The notes: generated by a model from the sequence alone, not told the origin. A stretch of DNA of 64,000 nucleotides from Bradyrhizobium sp. WBOS07 (GCF_024585165.1 NZ_CP029008.1:5847501-5911500); one strand, 5' to 3'. Shown: positions 48,885-57,856, counted from the first letter of the stretch. Numbers and translations: made by a program.

Positions 48885-51248
48885 ATGCCCGTCGATTCCG
48901 CCCGTCTGGACACATTGACCGCCCTCAGCCGCAAGGCGCTGTGGCTGTCGTCCTGGACCATCCACCATGCCAACCACATCCGCGCCAATGCGGACGGCCT
49001 CAAGGTCGGCGGGCACCAGGCCTCCTCGGCCTCGCTCGCGACCATCATGTCGGCGCTGTACTTCCACGTGCTGCGCCCGGAGGATCGCGTCGCGGTGAAG
49101 CCGCATGCGAGCCCGGTGTTCCACGCCATCCAATATCTGTTCGGCCGGCAGAGCCGCGACAAGCTGGAGAACTTTCGCGGCTTCAAGGGCGCGCAGTCCT
49201 ATCCCTCGCGCACCAAGGACGTCGACGACGTCGATTTCTCCACCGGCTCGGTCGGCCTCGGCGTCGCCCAGACGCTGTTTTCTTCGCTGGTGCAGGACTA
49301 CGTCAAGGCGCATGGCTGGATGAAGGATCGCCGCGAAGGTCGCATGATTGCCCTGGTCGGCGACGCCGAGATGGACGAGGGCAATATCTGGGAGGCGTTG
49401 GCCGAAGGCTGGAAGCACGGCCTGCGCAACACCTGGTGGGTGGTCGACTATAACCGCCAGTCGCTCGATGCCGTCGTGCGCGAGGGGCTGTGGGAAAAGT
49501 TCGAGACTATGTTCCGCAATTTCGGCTGGGACGTGGTGATCGTGAAATACGGCCGCCTGATGCGCGAGGCCTTTGCCGAGCCCGGCGGCGAAGCCTTGAA
49601 GCGCTGGATCGACAATTGCCCGAACGCGCTCTATGCGGCGTTGTGCTTCCAGGGCGGCGCTGCCTTCCGCAAGCATCTGCATGACGAGATCGGCGACCAG
49701 GGCCCGATCACGAAGCTGATCGACAAGCGCAGCGACGACGAACTGCTTGCGCTGATGTCGAATCTCGGCGGCCACGATATGGCGAGCATGCTGGAGGCGT
49801 TCGACTCCATCGACCACGACCGTCCGGTCTGCTTCATCGCCTACACCATCAAGGGCGTCGGCCTGCCGTTCCAGGGCCACAAGGACAACCATGCCGGCCT
49901 GATGACGGTCGCGCAGATGGAAAAATATCGCGACAGCCAGAACATCCGGCCCGGCTATGAATGGGACAAGTTTGAAGGGCTGACGCAGGATGCGGCTGAG
50001 CTGGAAGCTTTCCTCGCGCAGGTGCCGTTCAATCAGGACGGTCGCCGGCTGAATGCGCCGGTCGTCGAGGTGCCGCAGCAGCTTGCCTTCAAGCCGTCGT
50101 CGCAGATGTCGACCCAGCAGGGCTTTGGCCTCGTGCTCAACGAGATCGCGCGCAGCGATAGCGAGCTGGCGAGGCGCATCGTCACGACCTCGCCCGACGT
50201 CACCGTTTCGACCAATCTCGGCCCCTGGGTGAACCGGCGCGGCCTGTTCGCGCGCGCCGAGAAGGTCGACTTATTCCGCAGCGAGAAAATTCCCTCCACC
50301 TACAATTGGGACGCCTCGCCCAAGGGCCAGCATCTGGAGCTCGGCATCGCCGAGATGAACCTTTTCATCATGCTCTCGGCGCTCGGCCTCTCGCACCAGA
50401 TCAACGGCGAGCGGCTCTTGCCGGTCGGCACGCTCTACGATCCCTTCATCGAGCGCGGGCTCGATGCGCTGAACTACGCCTGTTATCAGGATGCCCGCTT
50501 CATGGTGGCGGCGACGCCGTCCGGCATCACGCTCGCGCCCGAGGGCGGCGCACATCAGTCGATCGCGACGCCCTTGATCGGCATGGCGCAGGATGGGCTC
50601 GCCTCGTTCGAGCCGGCCTTCGTCGATGAGCTCGCCGTGATCATGGGGTGGGGTTTCCAGCACATGCAGCGCGAGCCGGGCGAGGGTGGCTCGGTCTATT
50701 TGCGGCTATCGACGCGCAGCATCGAGCAGGCGCAGCGGATCATGACACCGGAGCTGCAGCAGGGCATCACCGACGGTGCGTACTGGCTGCGCAAGCCGGG
50801 CCCGAATGCCGAAGTCGTGATCGCCTATACCGGCGCGGTCGCGCCCGAGGCGATCGAGGCCACCGGTTTCGTCGGCGAGAGCCGCCGCGATGTCGGCCTA
50901 CTCGCGATCACCTCGGCCGACCGTCTGCACGCTGGATGGACCGCGGCGCGGAAATTGCGCCGCGACCGCCGCGGCGTGCAGCATCTCAGTCACATCGAAA
51001 AACTGCTGGCGCCGCTGCCGCGCGACTGCGGCATCGTGACCGTGATCGACGGCCACCCGTCAGCGCTCGGCTGGCTCGGCGGCGTCCGCGGCCATCGCGT
51101 CGAGGCGCTCGGCGTCGAGCAATTCGGCCAGACCGGCAGCATTGCGGACCTCTATCGGCACTACGGCATTGACGCCAACGCAATCATTGATGCGGCCGAA
51201 AGCCTCACCGTGGGCGCACCGGTGCTGCATCGGAAGATGGCGGTGTAG
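48885..51248 (+). CDS. AceE-like thiamine-dependent E1 (pyruvate dehydrogenase/transketolase family)
   Basis: 787 aa single-chain E1 of the homodimeric AceE type. The thiamine-binding motif is VGDAEMDEGNIWEALAEGWKHGLRNTWWVVDYNRQSLD. The N-terminal HASPVFHAIQYLFGRQ and C-terminal AEMNLFIMLSALGLS and TSADRLHAGWTAARKLRRD segments follow AceE order. It is about 100 aa shorter than E. coli AceE. No E2 or E3 gene is adjacent, and rhizobia normally use a two-subunit E1 for pyruvate. The Lrp neighbour suggests an amino-acid-derived 2-oxo acid as substrate, which is inference. Confidence 0.88.
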   Translation: MPVDSARLDTLTALSRKALWLSSWTIHHANHIRANADGLKVGGHQASSASLATIMSALYFHVLRPEDRVAVKPHASPVFHAIQYLFGRQSRDKLENFRGFKGAQSYPSRTKDVDDVDFSTGSVGLGVAQTLFSSLVQDYVKAHGWMKDRREGRMIALVGDAEMDEGNIWEALAEGWKHGLRNTWWVVDYNRQSLDAVVREGLWEKFETMFRNFGWDVVIVKYGRLMREAFAEPGGEALKRWIDNCPNALYAALCFQGGAAFRKHLHDEIGDQGPITKLIDKRSDDELLALMSNLGGHDMASMLEAFDSIDHDRPVCFIAYTIKGVGLPFQGHKDNHAGLMTVAQMEKYRDSQNIRPGYEWDKFEGLTQDAAELEAFLAQVPFNQDGRRLNAPVVEVPQQLAFKPSSQMSTQQGFGLVLNEIARSDSELARRIVTTSPDVTVSTNLGPWVNRRGLFARAEKVDLFRSEKIPSTYNWDASPKGQHLELGIAEMNLFIMLSALGLSHQINGERLLPVGTLYDPFIERGLDALNYACYQDARFMVAATPSGITLAPEGGAHQSIATPLIGMAQDGLASFEPAFVDELAVIMGWGFQHMQREPGEGGSVYLRLSTRSIEQAQRIMTPELQQGITDGAYWLRKPGPNAEVVIAYTGAVAPEAIEATGFVGESRRDVGLLAITSADRLHAGWTAARKLRRDRRGVQHLSHIEKLLAPLPRDCGIVTVIDGHPSALGWLGGVRGHRVEALGVEQFGQTGSIADLYRHYGIDANAIIDAAESLTVGAPVLHRKMAV

Positions 51249-51266
51249 TCGGGGTAACCATGCGCA

Positions 51267-51407
51267 TGGGCCCCGGCTCTGCGGCGCATCACTGAAGAAG
51301 TGCTGCGCTGCGTCCGGGGCACGAGACTGTCTGGACTCGTTACAATCTCGTGTCCCGGACGCGGCGCGACATGAAATGTCGCGACGTCGAGCCGGGACCC
51401 AGAGCCG
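51267..51407. repeat. Dispersed intergenic palindromic repeat, copy 3 of 3
   Basis: Holds GGGCCCCGGCTCTGCGGCGC, CTGCGTCCGGGGCACGAGA, CTCGTGTCCCGGACGCGG and GAGCCGGGACCCAGAG. The halves 51320-51336 and 51347-51363 face each other. It occupies much of the 300-bp gap before the aldehyde dehydrogenase gene. Confidence 0.75.
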
Positions 51408-51548
51408 CTTGCCTCGCTTCAAATCGCGTCCCATATTCCGCGTGTCCGCCGCAACGCTGGCCCGCATATGGCGGGTTCAATTGCCGGCGCTTTCGTGCAA
51501 GGATGCCGGCCGAAACGCCCCCTCCAAGCCCCCAAGAAGAGGTTAACG

Positions 51549-52979
51549 ATGGTCAATCGCATGCAATTCTACATCGACGGCGCCTGGGTCGATCCGGTCG
51601 TCAAGAAGTCCACCGCCGTGGTCAATCCCGCGACGGAAGAGGCGATGTACGAGGTTGCGCTGGGCTCCAAGGCCGACGTGGACAAGGCGGTTGCCGCCGC
51701 CAAGCGCGCCTTCGCGACCTTCTCCCAGACCAGCCGCGATGAGCGCGTCGCGCTGCTCAGCAAGGTCATCGAGGTCTACAAGGGCCGCCTCAAGGAGATC
51801 GGCGCCGCCGTCTCCGACGAGATGGGCGCGCCGTTGCCGATGGCGGAGAAGCTCCAGGCCGGCGCCGGCCTCGGTCATCTCATGACCACGCTCGACGTGC
51901 TCAAGAACTATCATTTCGAGGAGCCGGTCGGCACCGCCATGGTGCTGCGCGAGCCGATCGGCGTGGTCGGCATGATCACGCCCTGGAACTGGCCGCTCAA
52001 TCAGATCGCCTGCAAGGTCGCGCCCGCGCTCGCCGCCGGCTGCACCATGATTTTGAAGCCGTCGGAATTCACCCCGACCTCGGCGCTGATCTTCGCGGAA
52101 ATCCTCCATGAAGCCGGCGTGCCCAAGGGCGTGTTCAACCTCGTCAACGGCCTCGGCCCCGAGGTCGGCGCCGCCATGAGCGAGCATCCTGATATCGACA
52201 TGATCTCCTTCACCGGCTCGACCCGCGCCGGCATCGACGTCGCCAAGCGCGCAGCGCCGACCGTGAAGCGCGTCAGCCAGGAGCTCGGCGGCAAGTCGCC
52301 GAACGTCATCCTCGAAGGCGCCGACCTCACCAAGGCGGTGACCGGCGGCGTGATGCACATGTTCAACAATTCCGGCCAGTCCTGCAACGCGCCCTCGCGC
52401 ATGATCGTGCCGCTGTCCAAGATGAAGGAAGTCGCCGCGATCGCGAAGGCCGTCGCCGACAAGACCAAGGCGGGCGATCCCCGCGCCGAAGGCACCACCA
52501 TCGGCCCGGTGGTCAACCGTGGCCAGTGGGACAAGATCCAGGGCCTGATCAAGAAGGGCATCGATGAGGGCGCAACGCTCGTCGCCGGCGGCCCGGGTCT
52601 GCCCGAAGGCGTCAACAAGGGGTTCTATGTCCGTCCGACCATCTTCGCGGACGTCACGCCCGACATGACGATCGCGCGCGAAGAGATCTTCGGACCGGTG
52701 CTGACCATCATCGGCGCCAAGGACGAAGCCGACGCGGTCAAGATCGCGAACGATACGCCCTATGGCCTTGCCGGCTACGTCTATGGTCCGTCGGTCGAGG
52801 ACGCCAAGCGCGTCGGCCGCCAGATCCGCGCCGGCAACGTCAACCTCCAGGGCGTGCCCAACGACCGCACCGCGCCGTTCGGCGGCTACAAGCAGTCCGG
52901 CAACGGCCGCGAGTGGGGCAAGTTCGGCCTCGAGGATTTCCTCGAAGTGAAGGCTGTCGCCGGCTTCAACGCGGCGTAG
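51549..52979 (+). CDS. Aldehyde dehydrogenase (NAD(P)-dependent)
   Basis: 476 aa. The catalytic Cys is C279 (NNSGQSCNAPSR) and the general-base Glu is E245 (SQELGGKSPN). The cofactor motif is FTGSTRAG, preceded by ITPWNWPLNQIACKVAPALAAGCTMILKPSE. The ATG at 51549 follows AGAGGTTAACG; the frame upstream runs into repeat DNA. It is a general class member, so the aldehyde is not specified. A strong terminator follows. Confidence 0.92.
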   Translation: MVNRMQFYIDGAWVDPVVKKSTAVVNPATEEAMYEVALGSKADVDKAVAAAKRAFATFSQTSRDERVALLSKVIEVYKGRLKEIGAAVSDEMGAPLPMAEKLQAGAGLGHLMTTLDVLKNYHFEEPVGTAMVLREPIGVVGMITPWNWPLNQIACKVAPALAAGCTMILKPSEFTPTSALIFAEILHEAGVPKGVFNLVNGLGPEVGAAMSEHPDIDMISFTGSTRAGIDVAKRAAPTVKRVSQELGGKSPNVILEGADLTKAVTGGVMHMFNNSGQSCNAPSRMIVPLSKMKEVAAIAKAVADKTKAGDPRAEGTTIGPVVNRGQWDKIQGLIKKGIDEGATLVAGGPGLPEGVNKGFYVRPTIFADVTPDMTIAREEIFGPVLTIIGAKDEADAVKIANDTPYGLAGYVYGPSVEDAKRVGRQIRAGNVNLQGVPNDRTAPFGGYKQSGNGREWGKFGLEDFLEVKAVAGFNAA

Positions 52980-53007
52980 TTCATACGGCGCTGGCAGTAC
53001 AGGGGGA

Positions 53008-53037
53008 TGCCGGCTTCCAAAGGAAGCCGGCATTCTT
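53008..53037 (+). terminator. Rho-independent terminator after the aldehyde dehydrogenase gene
   Basis: A 12-bp perfect stem (ATGCCGGCTTCC/GGAAGCCGGCAT) with loop AAA is followed by TCTTT, 28 bp after the stop codon. Confidence 0.85.
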
Positions 53038-53104
53038 TGCTCAGGGACCGGCCGCTTCACTGCGACAACAGCCCGTCAAATCAAGAAAAGCAAAGGGACG
53101 GAAC

Positions 53105-53995
53105 GTGAGAAAATTAATCATCGCATTCGTTGCGCTGCTGCCGCTGTCAGGCGCTGCGCAAGCCCAGACGGTGAAGGATCTGCTCAACACGCTCAGGGCG
53201 AAATGGAACGAACCGACCGAGCCCTTCAAGATCATCGACAACGTCTACTATGTCGGCACCAACGGACTGGCGTCCTACCTGATCACATCGCCCCAGGGGC
53301 ATATTCTGGTCGATACCGTGATGCCGGAATCGACGTCGCAGATCAGGACGAGCATCGAGAAGCTCGGCTTCAAGATCAGCGACATCAAGTATCTCATCAA
53401 TACCCACGCCCATATCGACCACACCGGCGGCTTTGCCGAGTTGAAGCAGGCGAGCGGCGCGCAGATGGTTGCGGGCGAGGCCGATAAGCCCTTGCTCGAA
53501 GGCGGCTATTATCCGGGTGCGCAGGAGGAGAAGGCGCTCGACTTTCCGCCGGTGAAAGTGGACCGAACGGTGCGTGAGGGCGATACCGTCGCTGTCGGCA
53601 GCGTTACGCTAACGGCGCGCGAGACGCCCGGCCATTCGCCGGGCTGCACCAGCTGGGCATTCTCGGTGAAGGATGGCGATGCAACACGCTCGGTGCTGAT
53701 CTTCTGCAGCGGCACGGTCGCGCTGAACAGGCTTGTCGGCAGCCCGACCTATTCCGGCATCGTTGACGACTATCGCAAGACCTTTGCGCGCGCCAAGGAC
53801 ATGAAGGTCGACATCCTGCTGGCTCCTCATCCCGAGATGTATAAGATGGCCGAGAAGCGCGCCAAGCTCGCCGGCGGCGGACCCAATCCGTTCGTCGATC
53901 CCGGCGAGTTCAAGGTCTATGCGGCATCGCTGGAGAAGGCCTTCGAAGAGGCGCTCGTCAAGCAGACCGCAGCGGCTCAGGAGAAGAAAGGGTAG
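53105..53995 (+). CDS. Subclass B3 metallo-beta-lactamase, BJP-1-like
   Basis: 296 aa exported zinc hydrolase. A signal peptide covers residues 1-21 (cleavage AQA-QT). The zinc motif H101-A-H103-I-D105-H106 lies in NTHAHIDHTGG; a third His is in ETPGHSPGCTSW and a fourth in LLAPHPEMY. The arrangement without a Cys ligand is subclass B3. From memory it closely resembles BJP-1 of Bradyrhizobium (EPF..IDN.YYVGT, GEADKPLLEGGYYPG, SGTVALNRLVG, GIVDDYR). The GTG at 53105 is used because AAGGGA lies just upstream. It is chromosomal and alone in its transcription unit. Confidence 0.92.
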   Translation: MRKLIIAFVALLPLSGAAQAQTVKDLLNTLRAKWNEPTEPFKIIDNVYYVGTNGLASYLITSPQGHILVDTVMPESTSQIRTSIEKLGFKISDIKYLINTHAHIDHTGGFAELKQASGAQMVAGEADKPLLEGGYYPGAQEEKALDFPPVKVDRTVREGDTVAVGSVTLTARETPGHSPGCTSWAFSVKDGDATRSVLIFCSGTVALNRLVGSPTYSGIVDDYRKTFARAKDMKVDILLAPHPEMYKMAEKRAKLAGGGPNPFVDPGEFKVYAASLEKAFEEALVKQTAAAQEKKG

Positions 53996-54025
53996 GGGCG
54001 GTTGGTCGTGGGCGCGCTGTGGAGC

Positions 54026-55003
54026 CTATCCTCCCACAGCTCCCTGCGTGTTCACGTACAGCGCGTAGATCGACTGGCTCGCCGCCATGAACAGGCGGTT
54101 GCGCTTGAGGCCGCCGAAGCAGACGTTGGCGCAGCGTTCGGGCAGTGCGATGCGGCCGATCATGACGCCGTCGGGCGCGAACACCACGACGCCGTCGAGC
54201 TCGGGATCGCCCATGCCCCAGCCGCACCAGAGGTTGCCGTCGATGTCGCAGCGCATGCCGTCGGGCGTGCCCGGCCCGGCGTCGATATGGACGCGCTTGT
54301 TCGAGATCGTCGTGCCGTCGGCCGACACGTCATAGGCGAGGATCTTGCGGTTCGGCACGCCGCGCGATTCCACCACGTAGAGGATCGTCTCGTCCGGCGA
54401 GAAGCACAGCCCGTTCGGCCCGAGCACGCCCTCGGCGACGATGGTCGCCTTGCCGGTCGCGGGATCGAGCCGGTAGACGTTCGGCTCGATCTCGGGCTCG
54501 GCCTTGTAGCCCTCGTAATTGCCGAGCAGGCCGAAGGTCGGATCGGTGAACCAGATCGAACCATCCGATTTGACGACGACATCGTTCGGCGAGTTCAGCC
54601 GCTTGCCGTTGAATTGATCCATCAGCACCGTGATGCTGCCGTCATATTCGGTGCGGGTCACGCGGCGCCCGCCATGCTCGCAGGTGACGAGCCGGCCCTG
54701 GCGATCGCGCGTGTTGCCGTTGGCGAAATTGGACGGTTTGCGGAACACGCTGACGGCGCCGGTCTCCTCCTCCCATTTGATGATGTGCTGGTTCGGGATG
54801 TCGCTGCAGAGGAGATAGCGCCCGTCACCAAACCACACCGGTCCTTCGGCCCAGCGCAGGCCGGTCGTGAGCCGCTCCACCGCCGACAGTTTCAGCCAGT
54901 ATTTTTCGAAGCGGGGATCGAGCGCGTGGATGGCCGGATCGGGATAGTAGCTCGCCGGCCGCCAGCCCGGCCGTTCCTGGGTGTGGGACGATGCCTCATT
55001 CAT
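54026..55003 (-). CDS. SMP-30/gluconolactonase family protein (probable aldonolactonase)
   Basis: 325 aa beta-propeller. Metal ligands fit Glu in GLRWAEGPVWFGDGRYL, Asn in RLNSPNDVVVKSDGSIWFTDP, Asn in GPNGLCFSPDE, and Asp in GTPDGMRCDIDGNLWCGW. There is no signal peptide. It is divergent from a uronate-dehydrogenase-like gene, 88 bp apart. Uronate dehydrogenase makes aldarolactones, which a lactonase opens, so the pair forms a plausible two-step route. Confidence 0.88.
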   Translation of the reverse strand: MNEASSHTQERPGWRPASYYPDPAIHALDPRFEKYWLKLSAVERLTTGLRWAEGPVWFGDGRYLLCSDIPNQHIIKWEEETGAVSVFRKPSNFANGNTRDRQGRLVTCEHGGRRVTRTEYDGSITVLMDQFNGKRLNSPNDVVVKSDGSIWFTDPTFGLLGNYEGYKAEPEIEPNVYRLDPATGKATIVAEGVLGPNGLCFSPDETILYVVESRGVPNRKILAYDVSADGTTISNKRVHIDAGPGTPDGMRCDIDGNLWCGWGMGDPELDGVVVFAPDGVMIGRIALPERCANVCFGGLKRNRLFMAASQSIYALYVNTQGAVGG

Positions 55004-55091
55004 GTCGGTTCTCTCGTTTCGTTCCCTCTGGACAATCCTGCTATCATTGGAGACACCTGACCGCAATTCGGACACCACAGGCGAGGAAGAC

Positions 55092-55916
55092 ATGCCGCGT
55101 ATTTTGATGACGGGAGCTGCAGGCGGAATCGGCACCAGCCTGCGAAAACTGCTGCCGCCGATCTATCCGGATCTGCTGCTCTCCGACATCAAGCCGCCCG
55201 CGGATCTCGGTGCGAACGAGAAGTTCAAGGCGGCGGACCTTGCCGATCTCGCGCAATGCGAGGCGATCTGCGAGGGCGTCGACGGTATCCTCCATTTCGG
55301 CGGCCATTCGGTCGAAGGCAGCTGGGAGCAGATCCTCCAGGCCAACATCATCGGCGGCTACAATTTGTTCGAGGCGGCTTACCGCAAGGGCGTCAAGCGC
55401 GTGGTGTTCGCCTCGTCGAACCACGCCGTCGGCTTCTATCCGCGCCACCACAGGATCGGCACCGACGTCACTGCGCGGCCCGATAGCCGCTACGGCGTCA
55501 GCAAGGTGTTCGGCGAGGCCTTCGGCGCGCTCTATGCCGACAAGCACGGGATGAAGGTGACGTGCCTGCGCATCGGCAATTTTGGCGACATGCCGCTCGA
55601 CCAGCGCCGGCTCTCGATCTGGCTCAAGCCCGACGACCTCGTGCAGCTCTGCCGCATCGGGCTCGAGCATCCCGACATCCATTTCGAAATCTTCTACGGC
55701 GCTTCTTTCAACGAGCGCGCCTGGTGGGACAACCACCGCGCCTACGAATTCGGCTATCGCCCCACCGGACGCGCCGAGGATTTCCGCGAGCACGCCATGG
55801 CCGAGCAGGCCAAGCTCAAGCCGGATCCGGTCGGCGATTACTTCCAGGGCGGCACGTTCTGCAGCATGGAGTTCGACGCCGACCCGGGCAGGATCATTGA
55901 TTGGATGAAACGGTAG
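55092..55916 (+). CDS. NAD-dependent epimerase/dehydratase family protein, uronate-dehydrogenase-like
   Basis: 274 aa. The NAD motif is TGAAGGIGTSL. The segment FASSNHAVGFYPR and the YGVSK catalytic Tyr-Lys pair match the uronate dehydrogenase Udh of Agrobacterium in order and spacing; GGTFCSMEFDADPGRI ends it similarly. Udh oxidises glucuronate or galacturonate at C1 to the lactone. The ATG at 55092 follows GAGGAAG. Substrate is inferred, not shown. Confidence 0.82.
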   Translation: MPRILMTGAAGGIGTSLRKLLPPIYPDLLLSDIKPPADLGANEKFKAADLADLAQCEAICEGVDGILHFGGHSVEGSWEQILQANIIGGYNLFEAAYRKGVKRVVFASSNHAVGFYPRHHRIGTDVTARPDSRYGVSKVFGEAFGALYADKHGMKVTCLRIGNFGDMPLDQRRLSIWLKPDDLVQLCRIGLEHPDIHFEIFYGASFNERAWWDNHRAYEFGYRPTGRAEDFREHAMAEQAKLKPDPVGDYFQGGTFCSMEFDADPGRIIDWMKR

Positions 55917-55936
55917 AGAAGCGCGCTCGACATGGT

Positions 55937-55970
55937 TTTGAGCGGCCGAAGCCTTGCTCGGCCGCTCAAA
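55937..55970. terminator. Bidirectional terminator stem-loop
   Basis: A 13-bp stem (TTTGAGCGGCCGA/TCGGCCGCTCAAA) with an 8-base loop lies in the 72 bp between the convergent uronate-dehydrogenase-like and methyltransferase genes. T and A tracts flank it. Confidence 0.8.
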
Positions 55971-55988
55971 CCCCATGCTCGCGCCGGA

Positions 55989-56762
55989 TCAGAACAGGCC
56001 CGGAATCAACATCGCGACCTTCTCCCTGTAGTGCCGGTACTGATCTCCGAACAGGGTGACCAGGTCGCGCTCCTCCAACCAGATGCCGACGAAGATGTAG
56101 ACCGTCGTCACCGTCGCGAACAGCAGGTGGCCGAGTGTCATGGTGGGTGTCGACCAGAACGCGATGATGAAGCCGAGATAGATGGGATGCCGGATCAGGC
56201 GATAGAGGCCCGGCGTCTTGAACTTCATTGGCTCGGCGAGCCGACCTGCAAAGTGGCTGACGACTTGGGTCAGTCCGAACAGTTCGAAATGGCTGATCAG
56301 GAACGTGCTGTACAGTACGATGAGCCAGCCGGCGAAGCTGCCAGCGACAGCGGCGTATACGGCAATCGGCGTCTCGAATGCCCAAACGATGGACGTGATC
56401 GGCCGCCACTGCCAGAACAGCAGGATCAGGCTCAGGCTTGCCAGCAGCACGTAGGTGCTGCGTTCGAGCGCGGGTGAAGCAAACGCGGCGAACAACTTCT
56501 TGAAGCCATGGCGAGCCATGCCGCTGTGTTGGACGGCAAACAGGGACATCAGCGCGAGGTTGATCAAGAGGGCCTGTGCGGTCGAGCCGGCCACACCGCT
56601 GTCGATCGTCTTTGGCACGATGAGCTGCGAAATGAAGCCGACCGCGTAGAGAAAAGTCCCGAAGAAGATGAGATACGCGAGGACGCCGTAGCCGAGCACG
56701 AAGCTTCGTGCCGCGAGCGAACTTGCCGATTGAGCGGGTCCGTTATGCATGGTGATGGACAT
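55989..56762 (-). CDS. mddA: Probable methanethiol S-methyltransferase (MddA-like membrane enzyme)
   Basis: 257 aa integral membrane protein with about five to six transmembrane segments. The motif LMSLFAVQHSGMARHGFKKLF and ERSTYVLLASLSLILLFWQWRP, followed by STFLISHFELFGLTQV and the SAM-binding end YRLIRHPIYLGFIIAFWSTPTMTLGHLLF, match the MddA family. MddA makes dimethyl sulfide from methanethiol; homologues are described in Bradyrhizobium. General isoprenylcysteine methyltransferase relatives are the alternative. Last gene of a minus-strand group that begins at 57701. Confidence 0.82.
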   Translation of the reverse strand: MSITMHNGPAQSASSLAARSFVLGYGVLAYLIFFGTFLYAVGFISQLIVPKTIDSGVAGSTAQALLINLALMSLFAVQHSGMARHGFKKLFAAFASPALERSTYVLLASLSLILLFWQWRPITSIVWAFETPIAVYAAVAGSFAGWLIVLYSTFLISHFELFGLTQVVSHFAGRLAEPMKFKTPGLYRLIRHPIYLGFIIAFWSTPTMTLGHLLFATVTTVYIFVGIWLEERDLVTLFGDQYRHYREKVAMLIPGLF

Positions 56763-56829
56763 GATGGAGTTTCCAGTTTCGCGGAGGGGATGGAATGGCT
56801 GATTTAGGGGCGTGCCACTGTTGCCTTCA

Positions 56830-57084
56830 TCACATTGCAAAGGGGGGCGGGAGCGTCGGAGCCTTGCATCTGCCGAGGCGTTTCTGGACCGTTGCGCCGC
56901 TCGCGCCTTCTGCATGAGGATCGTCGAACGTCGTTGCGGCCGAAGCCAGAACAATCGACAGCGTGACGGCCCCGAACGTCACGATCGCCAACGCGGCGGT
57001 TCTGGTTTTGAAGTTTCCCTGTTTGAGATGCCTGAATTTGCAGGACTTGGCTTCAGGAGCGTCGGATTGGAGGAAAGATTTCAT
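56830..57084 (-). CDS. Small hypothetical membrane protein
   Basis: 84 aa. A single transmembrane segment or signal anchor lies at about residues 29-50 (TAALAIVTFGAVTLSIVLASAA); the N terminus is basic with one Cys. The start is supported by AAGGAAG eight bases upstream. I do not recognise a family. It lies between the other genes of the mddA group. Confidence 0.6.
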   Translation of the reverse strand: MKSFLQSDAPEAKSCKFRHLKQGNFKTRTAALAIVTFGAVTLSIVLASAATTFDDPHAEGASGATVQKRLGRCKAPTLPPPFAM

Positions 57085-57157
57085 GACTACTTCCTTGAAT
57101 TGAAACTGTTGCTGGGACTCGCAGATCCCTTGATGGTGAAGCGCGTCTCGACCCGTT

Positions 57158-57343
57158 CTATCGCTTGAGTTCGGGGCGTGGCCCGAATCGGCAACCCTTC
57201 GCGAACTGCATTGCGGCCTTCTCGCGGTTCGCCAGCATGCTGGCGACAGACTGATTGATCAGTCGACGCAGCCGCAGCAGGATGCCGGCGAGATATCGCT
57301 GCGAAGGGCTCAGTGCGGGCGGCGCCTGAGACTGAATGGACAT
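57158..57343 (-). CDS. Small hypothetical basic protein
   Basis: 61 aa, basic, with RYLAGILLRLRRLINQSVASMLANREKAAMQF as a long amphipathic helix. The start is supported by AAAGGAA. The family is unknown to me. It is in the same orientation as the DUF4242 gene upstream and the small membrane protein downstream. Confidence 0.55.
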   Translation of the reverse strand: MSIQSQAPPALSPSQRYLAGILLRLRRLINQSVASMLANREKAAMQFAKGCRFGPRPELKR

Positions 57344-57395
57344 TTCCTTTCCTTTCACGGAATCGAGTACGATGACGGCGCCCGCCGCTGATCCG

Positions 57396-57701
57396 CTATT
57401 CGGCAGCTGCTGTCTGCGGTGTGGGGTCGTTGCGGACGACCACCGTCGTGGCGACCTTGTAGAATTCCTCGCCCGGCATGCCGACGCGCCGTGCATGCTC
57501 GCGGATCGACTCCCCATCGGTGGCTTCATAGATGCAGAAGGTACCGATGCGGCCGTCGGCCTCATGGACCACATAGCTGCGAATCCAGCGAACGCGGTCG
57601 GACATCTGCTCGTTGCCGATCCGCGCGGACTTCGCGCCCGCGGCTTCCAGTTCGCTCAGATTTGCCCAGGCGCTTGGGCGGCGAATGACATAGAGTTCCA
57701 T
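57396..57701 (-). CDS. DUF4242 family small protein
   Basis: 101 aa. MELYVIRRPSAWANLSELEAAGAKSARIG and WIRSYVVHEADGRIGTFCIYEATDGESIREHARRVGMP match DUF4242 (SCO4226-like, ferredoxin-like fold), some members of which bind nickel. The ATG at 57701 follows AGGAGACG. First gene of the minus-strand group ending with the MddA-like gene, and divergent from a winged-helix regulator that may control it. Confidence 0.8.
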   Translation of the reverse strand: MELYVIRRPSAWANLSELEAAGAKSARIGNEQMSDRVRWIRSYVVHEADGRIGTFCIYEATDGESIREHARRVGMPGEEFYKVATTVVVRNDPTPQTAAAE

Positions 57702-57856
57702 AAGACGTCTCCTCGGGGTTGATGCTGCCGGTCGGTTGGTCGTGACCGATGGCCGTGAGGAGCTATAGGCGCCGCCGGCGCTGATCGTCCTTACCGGCGC
57801 CTGATCATTGCCTGATCCTTGTCTGAACCTTTTCCGTCTCTCCCAGACACACCGAT

